51,158 nucleotides of DNA from CAXSEF01 sp964236695 (GCA_964236695.1 CAXSFU010000015.1:1-51158), one strand, 5' to 3'; shown: positions 16,582 through 26,447, counted from the stretch's first letter. Translations and numbers: made by a program. Notes: generated by a model not told the origin, from the sequence alone.

Positions 16582-17424
16582 GTGGACGCAAGCACGACCT
16601 ACACGCCCGTCGCAGGCCGCACCGGCAACTGGCTGCACCGCTTCGCCAATCCCGGCCGGTTCCTGCGCCTGGGCGCGCGGATGCAGCCCTGGCTGAACGG
16701 CGCGGGCCTGGTGCTGACGCTGGCCGGGCTGACTTGGGGCCTGTTCTTCTCGCCCGCCGACTGGCAGCAGGGCGACACCGTCCGCATCATGTACATCCAC
16801 GTGCCGTCGGCCTGGCTGGCCTCGGCCGGCTATGCGTCGCTGGCGGCGTGCTCTTTCGTCTCGCTGGTCTGGCGCCACCCGCTCGCGGACCTCGCCGCGG
16901 TCGAGATCGGGCCGGTCGGTGCCGGGATCACCGCATTGTGCCTGGCCACCGGCTCGCTGTGGGGCAAGCCGATGTGGGGGGCGTGGTGGGTCTGGGACGC
17001 GCGGCTGACCTCGGTGCTGGTGCTGTTCTTCCTCTACCTGGGCCACATCGCCCTGGTGCGCGCCTTCGACGACCCGCAGCGCGGCTACCGGGCCGGCGCG
17101 ATCCTCGCCCTCGTCGGCGTGGTCAACCTGCCGATCATCAAGTTCAGCGTGCAGTGGTGGAACACGCTCCACCAGCCGGACAGCATCACCCTGACCGGCG
17201 CGCCGACCATGGACTCGCGCATGCTGTGGCCGCTGGCGGTGTCCACGCTGGGCTTCACGGTCGGTTTCGCGGCGGTCGTGTGCGCCCGGCTGCGCGCGGC
17301 GGTGATGGAGCGCAGGGTGCGCGGCCTGCTGATGGCGCGCGCGGACGGTGCGGGCCGCGAAGAGGCGGATCGTGCGCAGGCCGCGGGCGGCCGCCTCGCC
17401 GGGCTTGTGGACGGCGCGGCATGA
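16582..17424 (+). CDS. ccmC: Heme exporter/transfer protein CcmC
   Basis: CcmC is the inner-membrane protein that presents heme to CcmE during system I cytochrome c maturation. The 280-residue product has six membrane segments and the tryptophan-rich WWD motif (WGAWWVWDARLTS) that contacts heme, with flanking histidines in MYIHVPSAW and QWWNTLHQPDS. The start is GTG at 16582, supported by AGGTAAGCG just upstream; longer in-frame readings are Arg/Gly-rich and lack signals. It opens the ccmCDEFGHI run and overlaps ccmD by four bases. Confidence 0.95.
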   Translation: MDASTTYTPVAGRTGNWLHRFANPGRFLRLGARMQPWLNGAGLVLTLAGLTWGLFFSPADWQQGDTVRIMYIHVPSAWLASAGYASLAACSFVSLVWRHPLADLAAVEIGPVGAGITALCLATGSLWGKPMWGAWWVWDARLTSVLVLFFLYLGHIALVRAFDDPQRGYRAGAILALVGVVNLPIIKFSVQWWNTLHQPDSITLTGAPTMDSRMLWPLAVSTLGFTVGFAAVVCARLRAAVMERRVRGLLMARADGAGREEADRAQAAGGRLAGLVDGAA

Positions 17425-17573
17425 CGCATCTGCCGTTCATCGCGGCGTCCTACGGCCTCGCCATTGTGCTGGTGGTGGCATACTCGGCAGGTGCGGCGCT
17501 GCGGCTGCGGCAGGCCGGGCGCAGGCTGCGGGCACTGGACCCGAGGGCCACGGCAGGGCAGGGGAACCCATGA
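17421..17573 (+). CDS. ccmD: Heme exporter protein CcmD
   Basis: A 50-residue single-span membrane protein (LPFIAASYGLAIVLVVAYSAG), with a basic cytoplasmic tail RLRQAGRRLRAL. CcmD stabilises the CcmABC-CcmE complex and helps release holo-CcmE. Identification rests on size, topology, the conserved ASYG motif and its position between ccmC and ccmE. It overlaps both neighbours by four bases (ATGA), so translation is coupled. Confidence 0.93.
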   Translation: MTHLPFIAASYGLAIVLVVAYSAGAALRLRQAGRRLRALDPRATAGQGNP

Positions 17574-18076
17574 CACGCAAGCGTCGCAGGCTGTGGGTGG
17601 TGTTGGCCTGCGGGGTGGGGCTTGGCTCGGCGGCCGCGCTGTCGCTGTCCGCGCTCGGCGGCAACCTCGTATTCTTCATGGCGCCGACGCAGATCGAGGC
17701 CGACCTGCCGCCGCCCAGTCGCACCATCCGTCTCGGTGGCATGGTCGAGGCCGGCAGCCTGCATCGCAGCAACGTCGACGGCCAGCCGGCCGTGTCGTTC
17801 AAGGTGACCGACGGCAGGACCGCGATCGCCGTGACCTACGTCGGCATCCTTCCCGACCTGTTCCGCGAGGGCCAGGGTGTGGTCACGCTCGGCAGCCTGC
17901 AGACCGACGGCACCTTCCGCGCCCAGGACGTGCTCGCCAAGCACGACGAGGCCTACATGCCCAAGGACGTCGCCGACGCTCTGAAGAAATCCGGACGCTG
18001 GGACCCGTCGAAGGGTGGACCGCCGCCGGCCGCGGAGTGGACCGCGCTGGCCGCAAGCCCGGCGCGCGGCTCGTGA
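17570..18076 (+). CDS. ccmE: Cytochrome c maturation heme chaperone CcmE
   Basis: CcmE is the periplasmic heme chaperone, anchored by an N-terminal membrane segment (residues about 8-38). H125 in the motif LAKHDEAYMP binds heme covalently, and Y129 is the usual axial residue. At 168 residues the length is normal, with the OB-fold core at about 50-125. The C-terminal tail is proline-rich and flexible. The start overlaps the ccmD stop. Confidence 0.97.
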   Translation: MTRKRRRLWVVLACGVGLGSAAALSLSALGGNLVFFMAPTQIEADLPPPSRTIRLGGMVEAGSLHRSNVDGQPAVSFKVTDGRTAIAVTYVGILPDLFREGQGVVTLGSLQTDGTFRAQDVLAKHDEAYMPKDVADALKKSGRWDPSKGGPPPAAEWTALAASPARGS

Positions 18077-18122
18077 CGTCGTTCCTCCGTGGCCGAGGCA
18101 CTTGCATGAGAGGTTTCCGGGC

Positions 18123-20084
18123 ATGATCCCCGAGCTTGGCCACTTCGCCCTGGCGCTGGCCTGCTGTCTCGCGGTGGCGCAGTTCGCCATCCCGCTGTAC
18201 GGGGCGCACCGTGCCGACGCCCGCCTGATGGCCGCGGCCCCGGGTCTTGCGATCGGGCAACTGCTGGCGCTGGTGGCCGCGTCGGGCGCGCTGGTGTGGA
18301 GCGCGGTGTCGGACGATTTCTCGGTCGCCAACATCACCGAGAACAGCGCGGCCGCGAAGCCGCTGCTCTACAAGATCAGCGGCACCTGGGGGAACCACGA
18401 GGGCTCGATCCTGCTGTGGGCGCTGATCCTCGGTCTGTGCGGCGGCGCGGTCGCGTGCTTCGGACGCGGGCTGCCGTCGGCGCTGCGGGCGCGGGTGCTC
18501 GGCGTGCTGGGCGGCACCTCTGCGGGATTCCTGCTGTTCGCGCTGCTGACCTCCAACCCGTTCCTGCGCATGTGGCCGCCGGCGACGGACGGGCGCGGCA
18601 TGAACCCGCTGCTGCAGGACCCCGGCCTCGCGTTCCACCCGCCCATCCTGTACGCGGGCTACGTCGGTTTCGCTGTGCCGTTCGCCTTCGCGGTGGCCGC
18701 GCTGCTGGAGGGCCGCATCGACGCCGCCTGGGGCCGCTGGGTCAGGCCGTGGGCGCTGGTGTCGTGGTGCTTCCTGACCTGCGGCATCGCGCTCGGCTCG
18801 TGGTGGGCGTACTACGAGCTGGGCTGGGGCGGCTACTGGTTCTGGGACCCGGTGGAGAACGCCTCGCTGATGCCGTGGCTGACCGGCACCGCGCTGGTGC
18901 ATTCCGCCATCGTGGTGGAGAAGCGCGAGAGCCTGAAGATTTGGACGGTGCTGCTGGCGATCGCGACGTTCTCGCTGTCGCTATCGGGGACGTTCCTGGT
19001 GCGCTCCGGCATCCTCAATTCCGTGCATGCCTTCGCCAACGACCCGGCGCGCGGCGTGTTCATCCTGGGGCTGCTCGGCATCGTCATCGGCGGCTCGCTG
19101 CTGCTGTTCGCGCTGCGGGCGCCGACCCTGGCGGCCGGGGGCGTGTTCGCGCCGGTGTCGCGCGAGGGCGCGCTGGTGCTGAACAACATCCTGCTGTGCT
19201 CGATCTGCGCGGTCGTGATCACCGGCACGATGTATCCGCCGTTCGCCGACCTGCTGCTCGGCGCCAAGATCTCTGTGGGCGCGCCGTTCTTCAATGCGAC
19301 GGTGCTGCCGCTGGCGATCCCGATGTTCGCGTTCATGGCGATCGGGCCGCTGATGCCGTGGAAGCGCGCGCAGCTCGCCCCGGTGCTGATGCGGGTGTGG
19401 TGGGCGGCGCTGATCGCGGCTGGCGTGGCGGCGTTCTGCGTGTTCCGAATGGCGGTGCTGCCCGCGCTCGCGTTCGCCGCGAGCGCCTGGCTGATCCTCG
19501 GCTCGTTCTCCGAGCTGGTGGAGCGGGTCAGGCTGTTCCGGGTGCCGCTGGCCACGAGCTGGGCGCGGCTGGTGGCGCTGCCGCTGTCCGTGCTCGGTGC
19601 GGCGATCGCCCACGCCGGCATGGGCGTGACCATCGCCGGCATCGCGGGCATGTCGCTGGCGCAGCAGCGGATCGTCGCGGTGCACGTCGGCGAGAGCGTC
19701 GAGGTCGCCGGCTATTCCTGGACGCTGGAGGCGCTGGCCGACGAGCCCGGGCCGAACTTCACCTCGCGCGTCGCCACCATTGCGGTGAGCCGCGGCGGCC
19801 ACCCGGTCGTGACGCTGCGCCCGTCGCGCCACACCTTTGCCGCGCAGGGGCAGACCGTCGAGGACGTGGCGATCGACACCAACCTGATGCGCGACCTCTA
19901 CGCCGTGCTCGGCGACGAGCGGGACGGGGAGGCGGTGCTGCGCCTGCACGACAACGTGCTGGCGCCGTGGATCTGGCTGGGTGCGTTGGTGATGGCGGCG
20001 GGCGGCGTGCTGTCGCTGGCGGACCGGCGCCTGCGCGTCGGCGCACCAGCGCGGCGGCGCAGCTTGGTCGTGGCGGCCGAATGA
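18123..20084 (+). CDS. ccmF: Cytochrome c-type biogenesis protein CcmF
   Basis: CcmF is the heme lyase subunit that ligates heme to apocytochrome c. The 653-residue protein has many membrane spans, the WWD heme motif WGGYWFWDPVENASLMPWL near residue 240, and the conserved histidines in HEGSILLW and HPPILYAGY. The ATG at 18123 (MIPELGHFAL) begins 46 bases after ccmE; a longer in-frame reading is not supported. Downstream the operon is interrupted by repeat A5 before ccmG. Confidence 0.97.
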   Translation: MIPELGHFALALACCLAVAQFAIPLYGAHRADARLMAAAPGLAIGQLLALVAASGALVWSAVSDDFSVANITENSAAAKPLLYKISGTWGNHEGSILLWALILGLCGGAVACFGRGLPSALRARVLGVLGGTSAGFLLFALLTSNPFLRMWPPATDGRGMNPLLQDPGLAFHPPILYAGYVGFAVPFAFAVAALLEGRIDAAWGRWVRPWALVSWCFLTCGIALGSWWAYYELGWGGYWFWDPVENASLMPWLTGTALVHSAIVVEKRESLKIWTVLLAIATFSLSLSGTFLVRSGILNSVHAFANDPARGVFILGLLGIVIGGSLLLFALRAPTLAAGGVFAPVSREGALVLNNILLCSICAVVITGTMYPPFADLLLGAKISVGAPFFNATVLPLAIPMFAFMAIGPLMPWKRAQLAPVLMRVWWAALIAAGVAAFCVFRMAVLPALAFAASAWLILGSFSELVERVRLFRVPLATSWARLVALPLSVLGAAIAHAGMGVTIAGIAGMSLAQQRIVAVHVGESVEVAGYSWTLEALADEPGPNFTSRVATIAVSRGGHPVVTLRPSRHTFAAQGQTVEDVAIDTNLMRDLYAVLGDERDGEAVLRLHDNVLAPWIWLGALVMAAGGVLSLADRRLRVGAPARRRSLVVAAE

Positions 20085-20104
20085 CTCCGGCGGCTGACTT
20101 GAGC

Positions 20105-20236
20105 CGGCAAGGCCAGAGGCTGTGTCTCCGGCCTCCGCCAATAATGTGCCTTCAGGCTTCCTTTCTTAACGGAGGGGTTTCCAAAGGCCCCTGGCCTTTG
20201 GCGGGTCTGGGCAGAGCCCGGCCTTGCTGCCTGCCT
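20105..20236. repeat. Family A repeat, copy A5, within the ccm operon
   Basis: The left half (GGCAAGGCCAGAGGCTGTG) is degenerate. The right half (TTTCCAAAGGCC...GGCCTTTGG...GGGCAGAGCCCGGCC) is well conserved. It sits between ccmF and ccmG on the same strand. Confidence 0.8.
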
Positions 20237-20256
20237 CCACGCACCGGACACGCGCG

Positions 20257-20832
20257 ATGATCGCCCTCGACCGCCGCCGCGTGCTGATGCTGGCGCCGCT
20301 GGGCATCGCTGCCGCGGGCGGCGCCGCGTTCTGGACCATGCTCGACCGCATGCGCACCGGGGCGTTCGACCCGCACGGCGTGCCGAGCCCGCTGGTCGGC
20401 CATGCTGTGCCGCCGTTCGACCTGCCGGCGCAGCCGTTGCCGGATGGCTCGCCGGGGCAGGGCTTCTCCTCGGCCGACCTCGCGGCGCCGCCACGGCCGA
20501 TCCTGGTGAACTTCTTCGCGTCCTGGTGCATTCCCTGCGTGCAGGAGGCACCGCTACTGACGCAGCTCGCCCGCTCCGGCATGCCGATCTGGGGCGTCAC
20601 CTACAAGGACCGCACCGAGGCCGCGACCGACTTCCTGCGTCACAACGGCAATCCCTATGCCAGGGTGGCCCGTGATGCGACCGGGCGCGCCGCCATCGAC
20701 TGGGGCCTGACCGGGGTGCCCGAGAGCTTCGTCGTGGACCGGGCCGGCGTCGTGCACTGGCACTGGGCCGGGCCGCTCGATCCCGACGTCGTGCGCCAGC
20801 AGCTGCTGCCGCTGCTGCGCCGTCTGGGGTGA
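20257..20832 (+). CDS. ccmG: Thiol:disulfide interchange protein CcmG/DsbE
   Basis: CcmG is a membrane-anchored periplasmic thioredoxin that keeps the apocytochrome CXXCH cysteines reduced. The 191-residue protein has an N-terminal anchor (residues about 9-28) and a thioredoxin fold with active site WCIPC (C91, C94) and the cis-proline in GVPESFVVD. The ATG at 20257 (MIALDRRR) is used. An in-frame TTG at 20224 lies inside the repeat and is unlikely. Confidence 0.95.
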   Translation: MIALDRRRVLMLAPLGIAAAGGAAFWTMLDRMRTGAFDPHGVPSPLVGHAVPPFDLPAQPLPDGSPGQGFSSADLAAPPRPILVNFFASWCIPCVQEAPLLTQLARSGMPIWGVTYKDRTEAATDFLRHNGNPYARVARDATGRAAIDWGLTGVPESFVVDRAGVVHWHWAGPLDPDVVRQQLLPLLRRLG

Positions 20833-20920
20833 AAATGGGCTGCGGCGCCGCCCTGGACGAAGCGTCCGCCGCCGGATCGACGTAACCGGCCCTTTCCGCC
20901 AAACACCGGATCAGACCAGC

Positions 20921-21406
20921 ATGTTCCTGCGCCAGACACTCGCCGCCGCCTTCGCGCCCGTTCCGGCGGCCATCCTCGTCCTCGGGCTGATGGCGGGGCC
21001 CGCGCAGGCGCTGAGCGACCCCGCGGAAATGCTGCGCGATCCGGCGCTGGAGGCGAGGGCCGAGCAGGTCGGCTCGCAGCTTCGCTGCCTGGTGTGCCAG
21101 AACGAGAGCATCGAGGACTCCGGCGCCGACCTGGCGCGCGACCTGCGCGCCATCGTGCGGCAGCGCGTCTCGGCGGGCGACAGCGACCGCCAGGTGGTCG
21201 CCTGGATGGTCGCGCGCTACGGCAACTTCGTTCGCCTGCGTCCGCCGCTGGATGCGGCGACGCTGCTGCTGTGGGGCTCGCCGTTCCTGGCGCTGTTCGC
21301 GGGCCTGGGTGCGGCGTGGCTGGCGCGGCGGCGGCCGGCCGCCGGCCTGGCGCCGCTCGACGAAGGCGAGCAGGCGCGGCTCGCGGAACTGACCGGCGCG
21401 CGATGA
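20921..21406 (+). CDS. ccmH: Cytochrome c-type biogenesis protein CcmH
   Basis: CcmH (CycL type) is a periplasmic thiol oxidoreductase that resolves disulfides on apocytochrome c with CcmG. The 161-residue protein has a signal/anchor segment, the diagnostic motif LRCLVCQNESI (C56, C59), and a C-terminal membrane span (LLLWGSPFLALFAGLGAAWLA). It is the short form without the TPR domain, which is encoded separately as ccmI downstream. Confidence 0.95.
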   Translation: MFLRQTLAAAFAPVPAAILVLGLMAGPAQALSDPAEMLRDPALEARAEQVGSQLRCLVCQNESIEDSGADLARDLRAIVRQRVSAGDSDRQVVAWMVARYGNFVRLRPPLDAATLLLWGSPFLALFAGLGAAWLARRRPAAGLAPLDEGEQARLAELTGAR

Positions 21407-21449
21407 GCACGGGATCGAGCGGGGAGCCTGATCCGGGTGGGCAGGCCTG

Positions 21450-22169
21450 ATGGTCTGGCTGGCGATCCTGTGCCTGTGCGTGGTCTCTCTCAGCCCGGTG
21501 GCGTGGGCGATCGGCCGCGGCGTCACCGTGCGCGGCCGGCGCGATCCCGCGCTCGCGCTGCACCGCGCCCAGCTCGCGGAGCTGGACCGCGATCTCGGGG
21601 AAGGCCGCATCGCCCCCGCCGACCATGGCAGCGCGCGTCTCGAGGTGCAGCGCCGCCTGCTCGCCGAGGCCGCGCGCGACGAGGTCACGCCCGTGCGGGC
21701 GGCGCGCGCTCCCCTGGTGGCCGCGCTGCTGCTGGTGCCGGGCGTCTCTGTCGGGCTCTACCTGATGTCGGCGGGGCGGCCCGACCTGCCCGCGGCGCCG
21801 CTGGCGGCGCGGATCGCGGCGTCGAGCGGCCGGGCGGCGGAGGACGGCAAGCTGCTGGGCGAGCTGCGCGACAGCATCGCCAAGCTGCCGCCGGGGTCCG
21901 ACCAGGCGCGTCAGGGCTTCCTGATCCTGGGGCAGGCCGAGGCCAGCCTGGGGCACTGGGGCGATGCCGCCGCCGCCTGGCGCCGCGCCCTGGGCATCCG
22001 CTTCGACGCCACCGTCGCCTTCGAGGTCGCGGAGGCGACCACGCGCGCCCAGGGCCACGTCGATGGCGAGTCGGCCGACCTGTATCGCCAGGCGCTCGCG
22101 GCGGGTGCGGCGGATGCGCCGTGGCATGTGCTCGCCACGCAGCGGCTCGCGGAAGCGGAGCACCACTGA
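21450..22169 (+). CDS. ccmI: Cytochrome c-type biogenesis protein CcmI
   Basis: CcmI is an inner-membrane chaperone that hands apocytochrome c to the heme ligation complex. The 239-residue protein has two membrane segments (residues about 2-24 and 88-108) joined by a basic cytoplasmic loop containing RDPALALHRAQLAELDRDL, which is typical of the family. A TPR-like periplasmic domain follows, including GQAEASLGHWGDAAAAWRRAL. It closes the ccmCDEFGHI run. Confidence 0.92.
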   Translation: MVWLAILCLCVVSLSPVAWAIGRGVTVRGRRDPALALHRAQLAELDRDLGEGRIAPADHGSARLEVQRRLLAEAARDEVTPVRAARAPLVAALLLVPGVSVGLYLMSAGRPDLPAAPLAARIAASSGRAAEDGKLLGELRDSIAKLPPGSDQARQGFLILGQAEASLGHWGDAAAAWRRALGIRFDATVAFEVAEATTRAQGHVDGESADLYRQALAAGAADAPWHVLATQRLAEAEHH

Positions 22170-22338
22170 GCGGTTGGGCACCGGCGGCAGGAAGCGTCTG
22201 GCGTTGCCCGGACCCGCCGAATGCCGGGGCGTCCAGACACCCACCTTCGGCAGGCGGCGTGCCATCCCGGCCGGAGTTCGGGCTGAGCTGCCTTGCGGAT
22301 GCCTTGCACCGTGCGGGGGTGGCTCCGATCTCCTGGTG

Positions 22339-22500
22339 ATGAGCAAGACACCAGACCAGAGCCCCGTTGTTCCTGCCGCTCCGGCGCCCGATGCGGCCGC
22401 CCAGCCTCCAGAGCCGCCGAAGGAGACCGGTGGCCCGAAGGGCAAGGATCCCACGCGCTACGGCGACTGGGAAAACAAGGGCCGATGCATCGATTTCTGA
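22339..22500 (+). CDS. DUF1674 protein, SdhAF4-like succinate dehydrogenase assembly factor
   Basis: This 53-residue protein ends in the diagnostic DUF1674 motif KDPTRYGDWENKGRCIDF. DUF1674 is the bacterial relative of SdhAF4/Sdh8, which binds flavinylated SdhA and protects it during succinate dehydrogenase assembly. The N-terminal half is Pro/Ala-rich and disordered. The ATG follows GGTG. It lies 169 bases after ccmI and may share its transcript. Its TGA stop is the first three bases of long repeat A3. Confidence 0.9.
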   Translation: MSKTPDQSPVVPAAPAPDAAAQPPEPPKETGGPKGKDPTRYGDWENKGRCIDF

Positions 22501-22744
22501 TGCCAGCGGCCGAGGGTCTTGACCTGTCGAGGCAGGCAAGCCTGGGCTCTGTCCAGACCCGCCAGGCGGAGGTGGCCAAAGGTTCCGACGATCCGCTTGG
22601 ATCGTTGGAAAGGCCACCGGAGGGAGCCGCCCCTGCACCCGGCCTTCCTTAAGAATTGGATTCCAAAGGCTTGCCTTTGGCGGGGTCCAGGGGCAGAGCC
22701 CCTGGCCTTCCTGTCCTGACCGGTTAGAGCAACCGGCCGTTGAA
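22498..22744. repeat. Family A repeat, long form, copy A3
   Basis: The left terminus is TGATGCCAGCGGCCGA, overlapping the DUF1674 stop codon. The right terminus CAACCGGCCGTTGA is its imperfect inverse. The interior shares the GTGGCCAAAGGTTCCGACGA block with copies A1 and A9. Confidence 0.88.
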
Positions 22745-22865
22745 GCGTGGTTCTGACGGCCTCGACCGGGCGAAACGATAAGGCAACGCGCCGTTTGTCG
22801 TCCGGTTAACGGTTTGTTCAGCTCCGGTCTGTAACCCGGTCCGCGCACGTTCCGGGAGAGGCGCC

Positions 22866-23090
22866 ATGCAGGATCACGTCACCAGCGGCACCGCCGATGC
22901 GGCGCGCCGCGCAGTCCTGTGCATCCTCAGCCTCGCCGGCGTTGTCGCGGCCGCGATTGCCGTGCCCCTGCTGGGCTGGCCGACCGGCCTGGGCGTCCTC
23001 GGCGTCGCCACGCTCGTGCTGGTCGTCATCCTGCTGGCCGCCGTTCCCGATGATGACGCCGGCGAGGCTTCCTCCGGTCCGGCGCCCTGA
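22866..23090 (+). CDS. Small two-span membrane protein
   Basis: I do not recognise this 74-residue protein. It has two hydrophobic segments (VLCILSLAGVVAAAIAVPLL and LGVLGVATLVLVVILLAAV) joined by a GWPTG turn, with an acidic tail PDDDAGEAS. The ATG is preceded by GGGAGAGG with good spacing, which makes it a credible gene. It lies between repeat A3 and the convergent aceA terminator and is probably transcribed alone. Confidence 0.65.
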   Translation: MQDHVTSGTADAARRAVLCILSLAGVVAAAIAVPLLGWPTGLGVLGVATLVLVVILLAAVPDDDAGEASSGPAP

Positions 23091-23106
23091 GCGGCCTCCA
23101 GACATG

Positions 23107-23135
23107 AAAAGGGCGCGGAGTTGATCCCCGCGCCC
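23107..23135 (-). terminator. Intrinsic terminator of aceA
   Basis: Read on the minus strand, an 8-bp GC stem GGGCGCGG / CCGCGCCC with an 9-base loop is followed by TTTT (AAAA at 23107-23110 on the plus strand). It starts about 28 bases after the aceA stop codon and may also serve the convergent small membrane protein gene. Confidence 0.7.
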
Positions 23136-23162
23136 CGATACCCTCCCTAAACCTGGTGCCGT

Positions 23163-24512
<1,350 letters not shown>

Positions 24513-24611
24513 CGCTGATGCTCCTCGGCAATCAATGCTGGTCAACAATTAACACAAGCCGCGCGTTGCTGCGCCGCACAAACGAAGACTTCTGCGAAAT
24601 CCAGTCGAGGC

Positions 24612-24633
24612 CTTCACAAACCATGCTGTGAAG
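24612..24633. promoter_or_regulatory. Candidate operator in the aceA-regulator divergent promoter
   Basis: A perfect 7-bp inverted repeat, CTTCACA-N8-TGTGAAG, is the only strong dyad in the 139-base gap. TTCACA (24613-24618) and TGTAAA (24635-24640), 16 bp apart, could be the -35 and -10 of the regulator gene. That would place the dyad across the promoter and the start point only a few bases from the ATG. Autoregulation by the adjacent regulator is inferred. Confidence 0.6.
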
Positions 24634-24651
24634 TTGTAAAACGCGCACATC

Positions 24652-26049
24652 ATGGCACGTCCCCTTATCGGCCGCACTGTGCGTCGGCTGCGTCTCGAAC
24701 AGGCGATGTCCCAGCAAGCCCTTGCCGTCCGTCTCGGCATCTCCGCCAGCTACCTCAACCTGATCGAGCATGATCAGCGCAACGTGACCGCCTCGCTGCT
24801 GATACGCCTGGCCGAGGTGCTGCGCGTCGATCTTGCGGCCTTGTCGGGTGCGCAGGAGCGCCAGATGGAGGCCGGGCTGCGCGAAGCGTTCGCCGACCCG
24901 CTGCTCGGCAACGAGCACGTCGGTGAGAGCGAGATCGAGTCCCTGGCCAACTCGCCCGGCGCCGCGCGTGCCGTGCTGGCGCTGTACCGCGCCTGGCGGG
25001 TGGCGCGCGACGATGCCAGCGGCCTGGCCCTGCCGTCGGGCCGGCGCATCCTGCTGCCCAACGAGGAGGCGCGCGACGCCTTCCACGAGCGCGCCAACCA
25101 CTTCCCCGGCATGGAGGCTGCCGCGGAGGCGATCGGCGCCGAGCTGGGTGCCACCCCGTCCGAGACCAATCATGCCTTGGCCGAGCGGCTGCGCCGCACC
25201 CACGGGCTGAGCGTGCGCGTCGCGCCGCTGGAGGGTGCCCTGCGACGCTACGACCCCGCCGCCCGTTCCCTCACCCTGTCGGAGCAGCTGCCGCGCGAGA
25301 GCCGCGGCTTCCACATGGCGTTCCAGCTCATGCTGCTGGAAGCGCGCGACACCGTGGAGGCAGAGCTGGCGGTGATCGCGCCCTCGTCGACCGAGGCCGC
25401 CGCGCTGATCCGCATCGCCCTGCTCAACTACGGCGCGGGCTGCCTGCTGATGCCGTACCAGCCGTTTCTGGAGGCGGCGCAGGCGCTGCGCCACGACGTC
25501 GAGCTGCTCGCGGCGCGGTTCTGCGTCAGCTTCGAGCAGGCGTGCCACCGGCTGTCTTCGCTGCAGCGCTCCGGGGCGCGCGGGGTGCCGTTCTTCTTCC
25601 TGCGCGTCGACCCGGCCGGCAACGTCACCAAGCGGTTCTCCGCCGCCGGCTTCCCGTTCGCCCGCTTCGGCGGCTCGTGCTCGCGCTGGGTGGTGCACGC
25701 CGCCTTCGCCACGCCCGGCGCGATGCGCGTCCAGGTCGCCCAGCTCCCCGACGGGGCGACCTTCCTGTGCTTCGCCCGCACGGTCAGCAAGCCGGCGGCG
25801 ATGTGGGGCGAGCCGAACCCGGTACACGTGATCGCCATGGGCTGCGACATCGGACACGCGCCGGACCTGGTCTATGCCGACGCCATGGACACCGAGCGCG
25901 CCACGGTCGGGATCGGCCTGTCCTGCCGGCTGTGCGAGCGCGAGGGTTGCCGGAGCCGGGCGTTCCCGCCGCTGGAGCACCGTCTGGCGCTCGATCCGCT
26001 GACCACGAGCGACAGTCCCTACCGCTTCGAGCCGAGAGCCCGTCGCTGA
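24652..26049 (+). CDS. ScfR/RamB-type transcriptional regulator (XRE HTH + DUF2083)
   Basis: This 465-residue protein has an N-terminal Cro/XRE helix-turn-helix (residues about 8-62, MSQQALAVRLGISASYLNLIEHDQRN) and a central IrrE/ImmA-like region. Its C-terminal DUF2083 part has a cysteine cluster, C398, C425, C428 and C433 (GCDIGHAP; SCRLCEREGC), that could bind metal or an Fe-S cluster. Members such as RamB sense short-chain acyl-CoA status and control acetate and glyoxylate-cycle genes. Divergence from aceA supports that role here. No Shine-Dalgarno is visible before the ATG, so translation may be nearly leaderless. Whether it activates or represses aceA cannot be read from sequence. Confidence 0.92.
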   Translation: MARPLIGRTVRRLRLEQAMSQQALAVRLGISASYLNLIEHDQRNVTASLLIRLAEVLRVDLAALSGAQERQMEAGLREAFADPLLGNEHVGESEIESLANSPGAARAVLALYRAWRVARDDASGLALPSGRRILLPNEEARDAFHERANHFPGMEAAAEAIGAELGATPSETNHALAERLRRTHGLSVRVAPLEGALRRYDPAARSLTLSEQLPRESRGFHMAFQLMLLEARDTVEAELAVIAPSSTEAAALIRIALLNYGAGCLLMPYQPFLEAAQALRHDVELLAARFCVSFEQACHRLSSLQRSGARGVPFFFLRVDPAGNVTKRFSAAGFPFARFGGSCSRWVVHAAFATPGAMRVQVAQLPDGATFLCFARTVSKPAAMWGEPNPVHVIAMGCDIGHAPDLVYADAMDTERATVGIGLSCRLCEREGCRSRAFPPLEHRLALDPLTTSDSPYRFEPRARR

Positions 26050-26157
26050 GCGCTGTGGAAGGGGCAGGACCGCCCGGAGGGAAGCGGCTTCCTGGAGCTG
26101 TTTTGGTAGCATCGTGGAATGGCCATGGAAAAAGGACAGCAGAGGGAAGTGCCGCGC

Positions 26158-26385
26158 CTAGCGAGTGTTGCTGACCTGCCAACCTGGGTGTCCTGCGCCA
26201 CTACAGGAAGAAAGCATGTTCTTTCTTGAAAGAAAGAACCAAAGAACTTTTGAACGCAAAATCCGGAACTGTATGCGCGTCCAAAACCTCACTCGCAAAG
26301 TTTTTTTGCTTCTTTTTCTTCAGAAAAAGAAGAGTTTTGCTTTCTTGTCCGAAACGACGGCCTGTTACGAGGCCCGTAACGCCCT
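26158..26385 (-). repeat. Family B palindromic element, copy B3
   Basis: The core is at 26218-26332, with GTTCTTTC...GAAAGAAC on the left and CTTCTTTTTC...GAAAAAGAAG on the right. The left outer end begins with CTAG at 26158, as in copies next to stop codons, but no recognisable gene ends here. The middle is more diverged than in the other copies. Confidence 0.82.
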
Positions 26386-26447
26386 CTGGTGTCCCAAGGG
26401 GACGGTTCGGCCGAAGCGCGGTGTGGACCCGGGCTCCGGCCGACCGG

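Noticed and set aside
26103..26220. Short open frame starting with MAMEKGQQ upstream of repeat B3
   Set aside because: About 36 codons, ends inside the repeat, no ribosome binding site, and no feature supporting translation.
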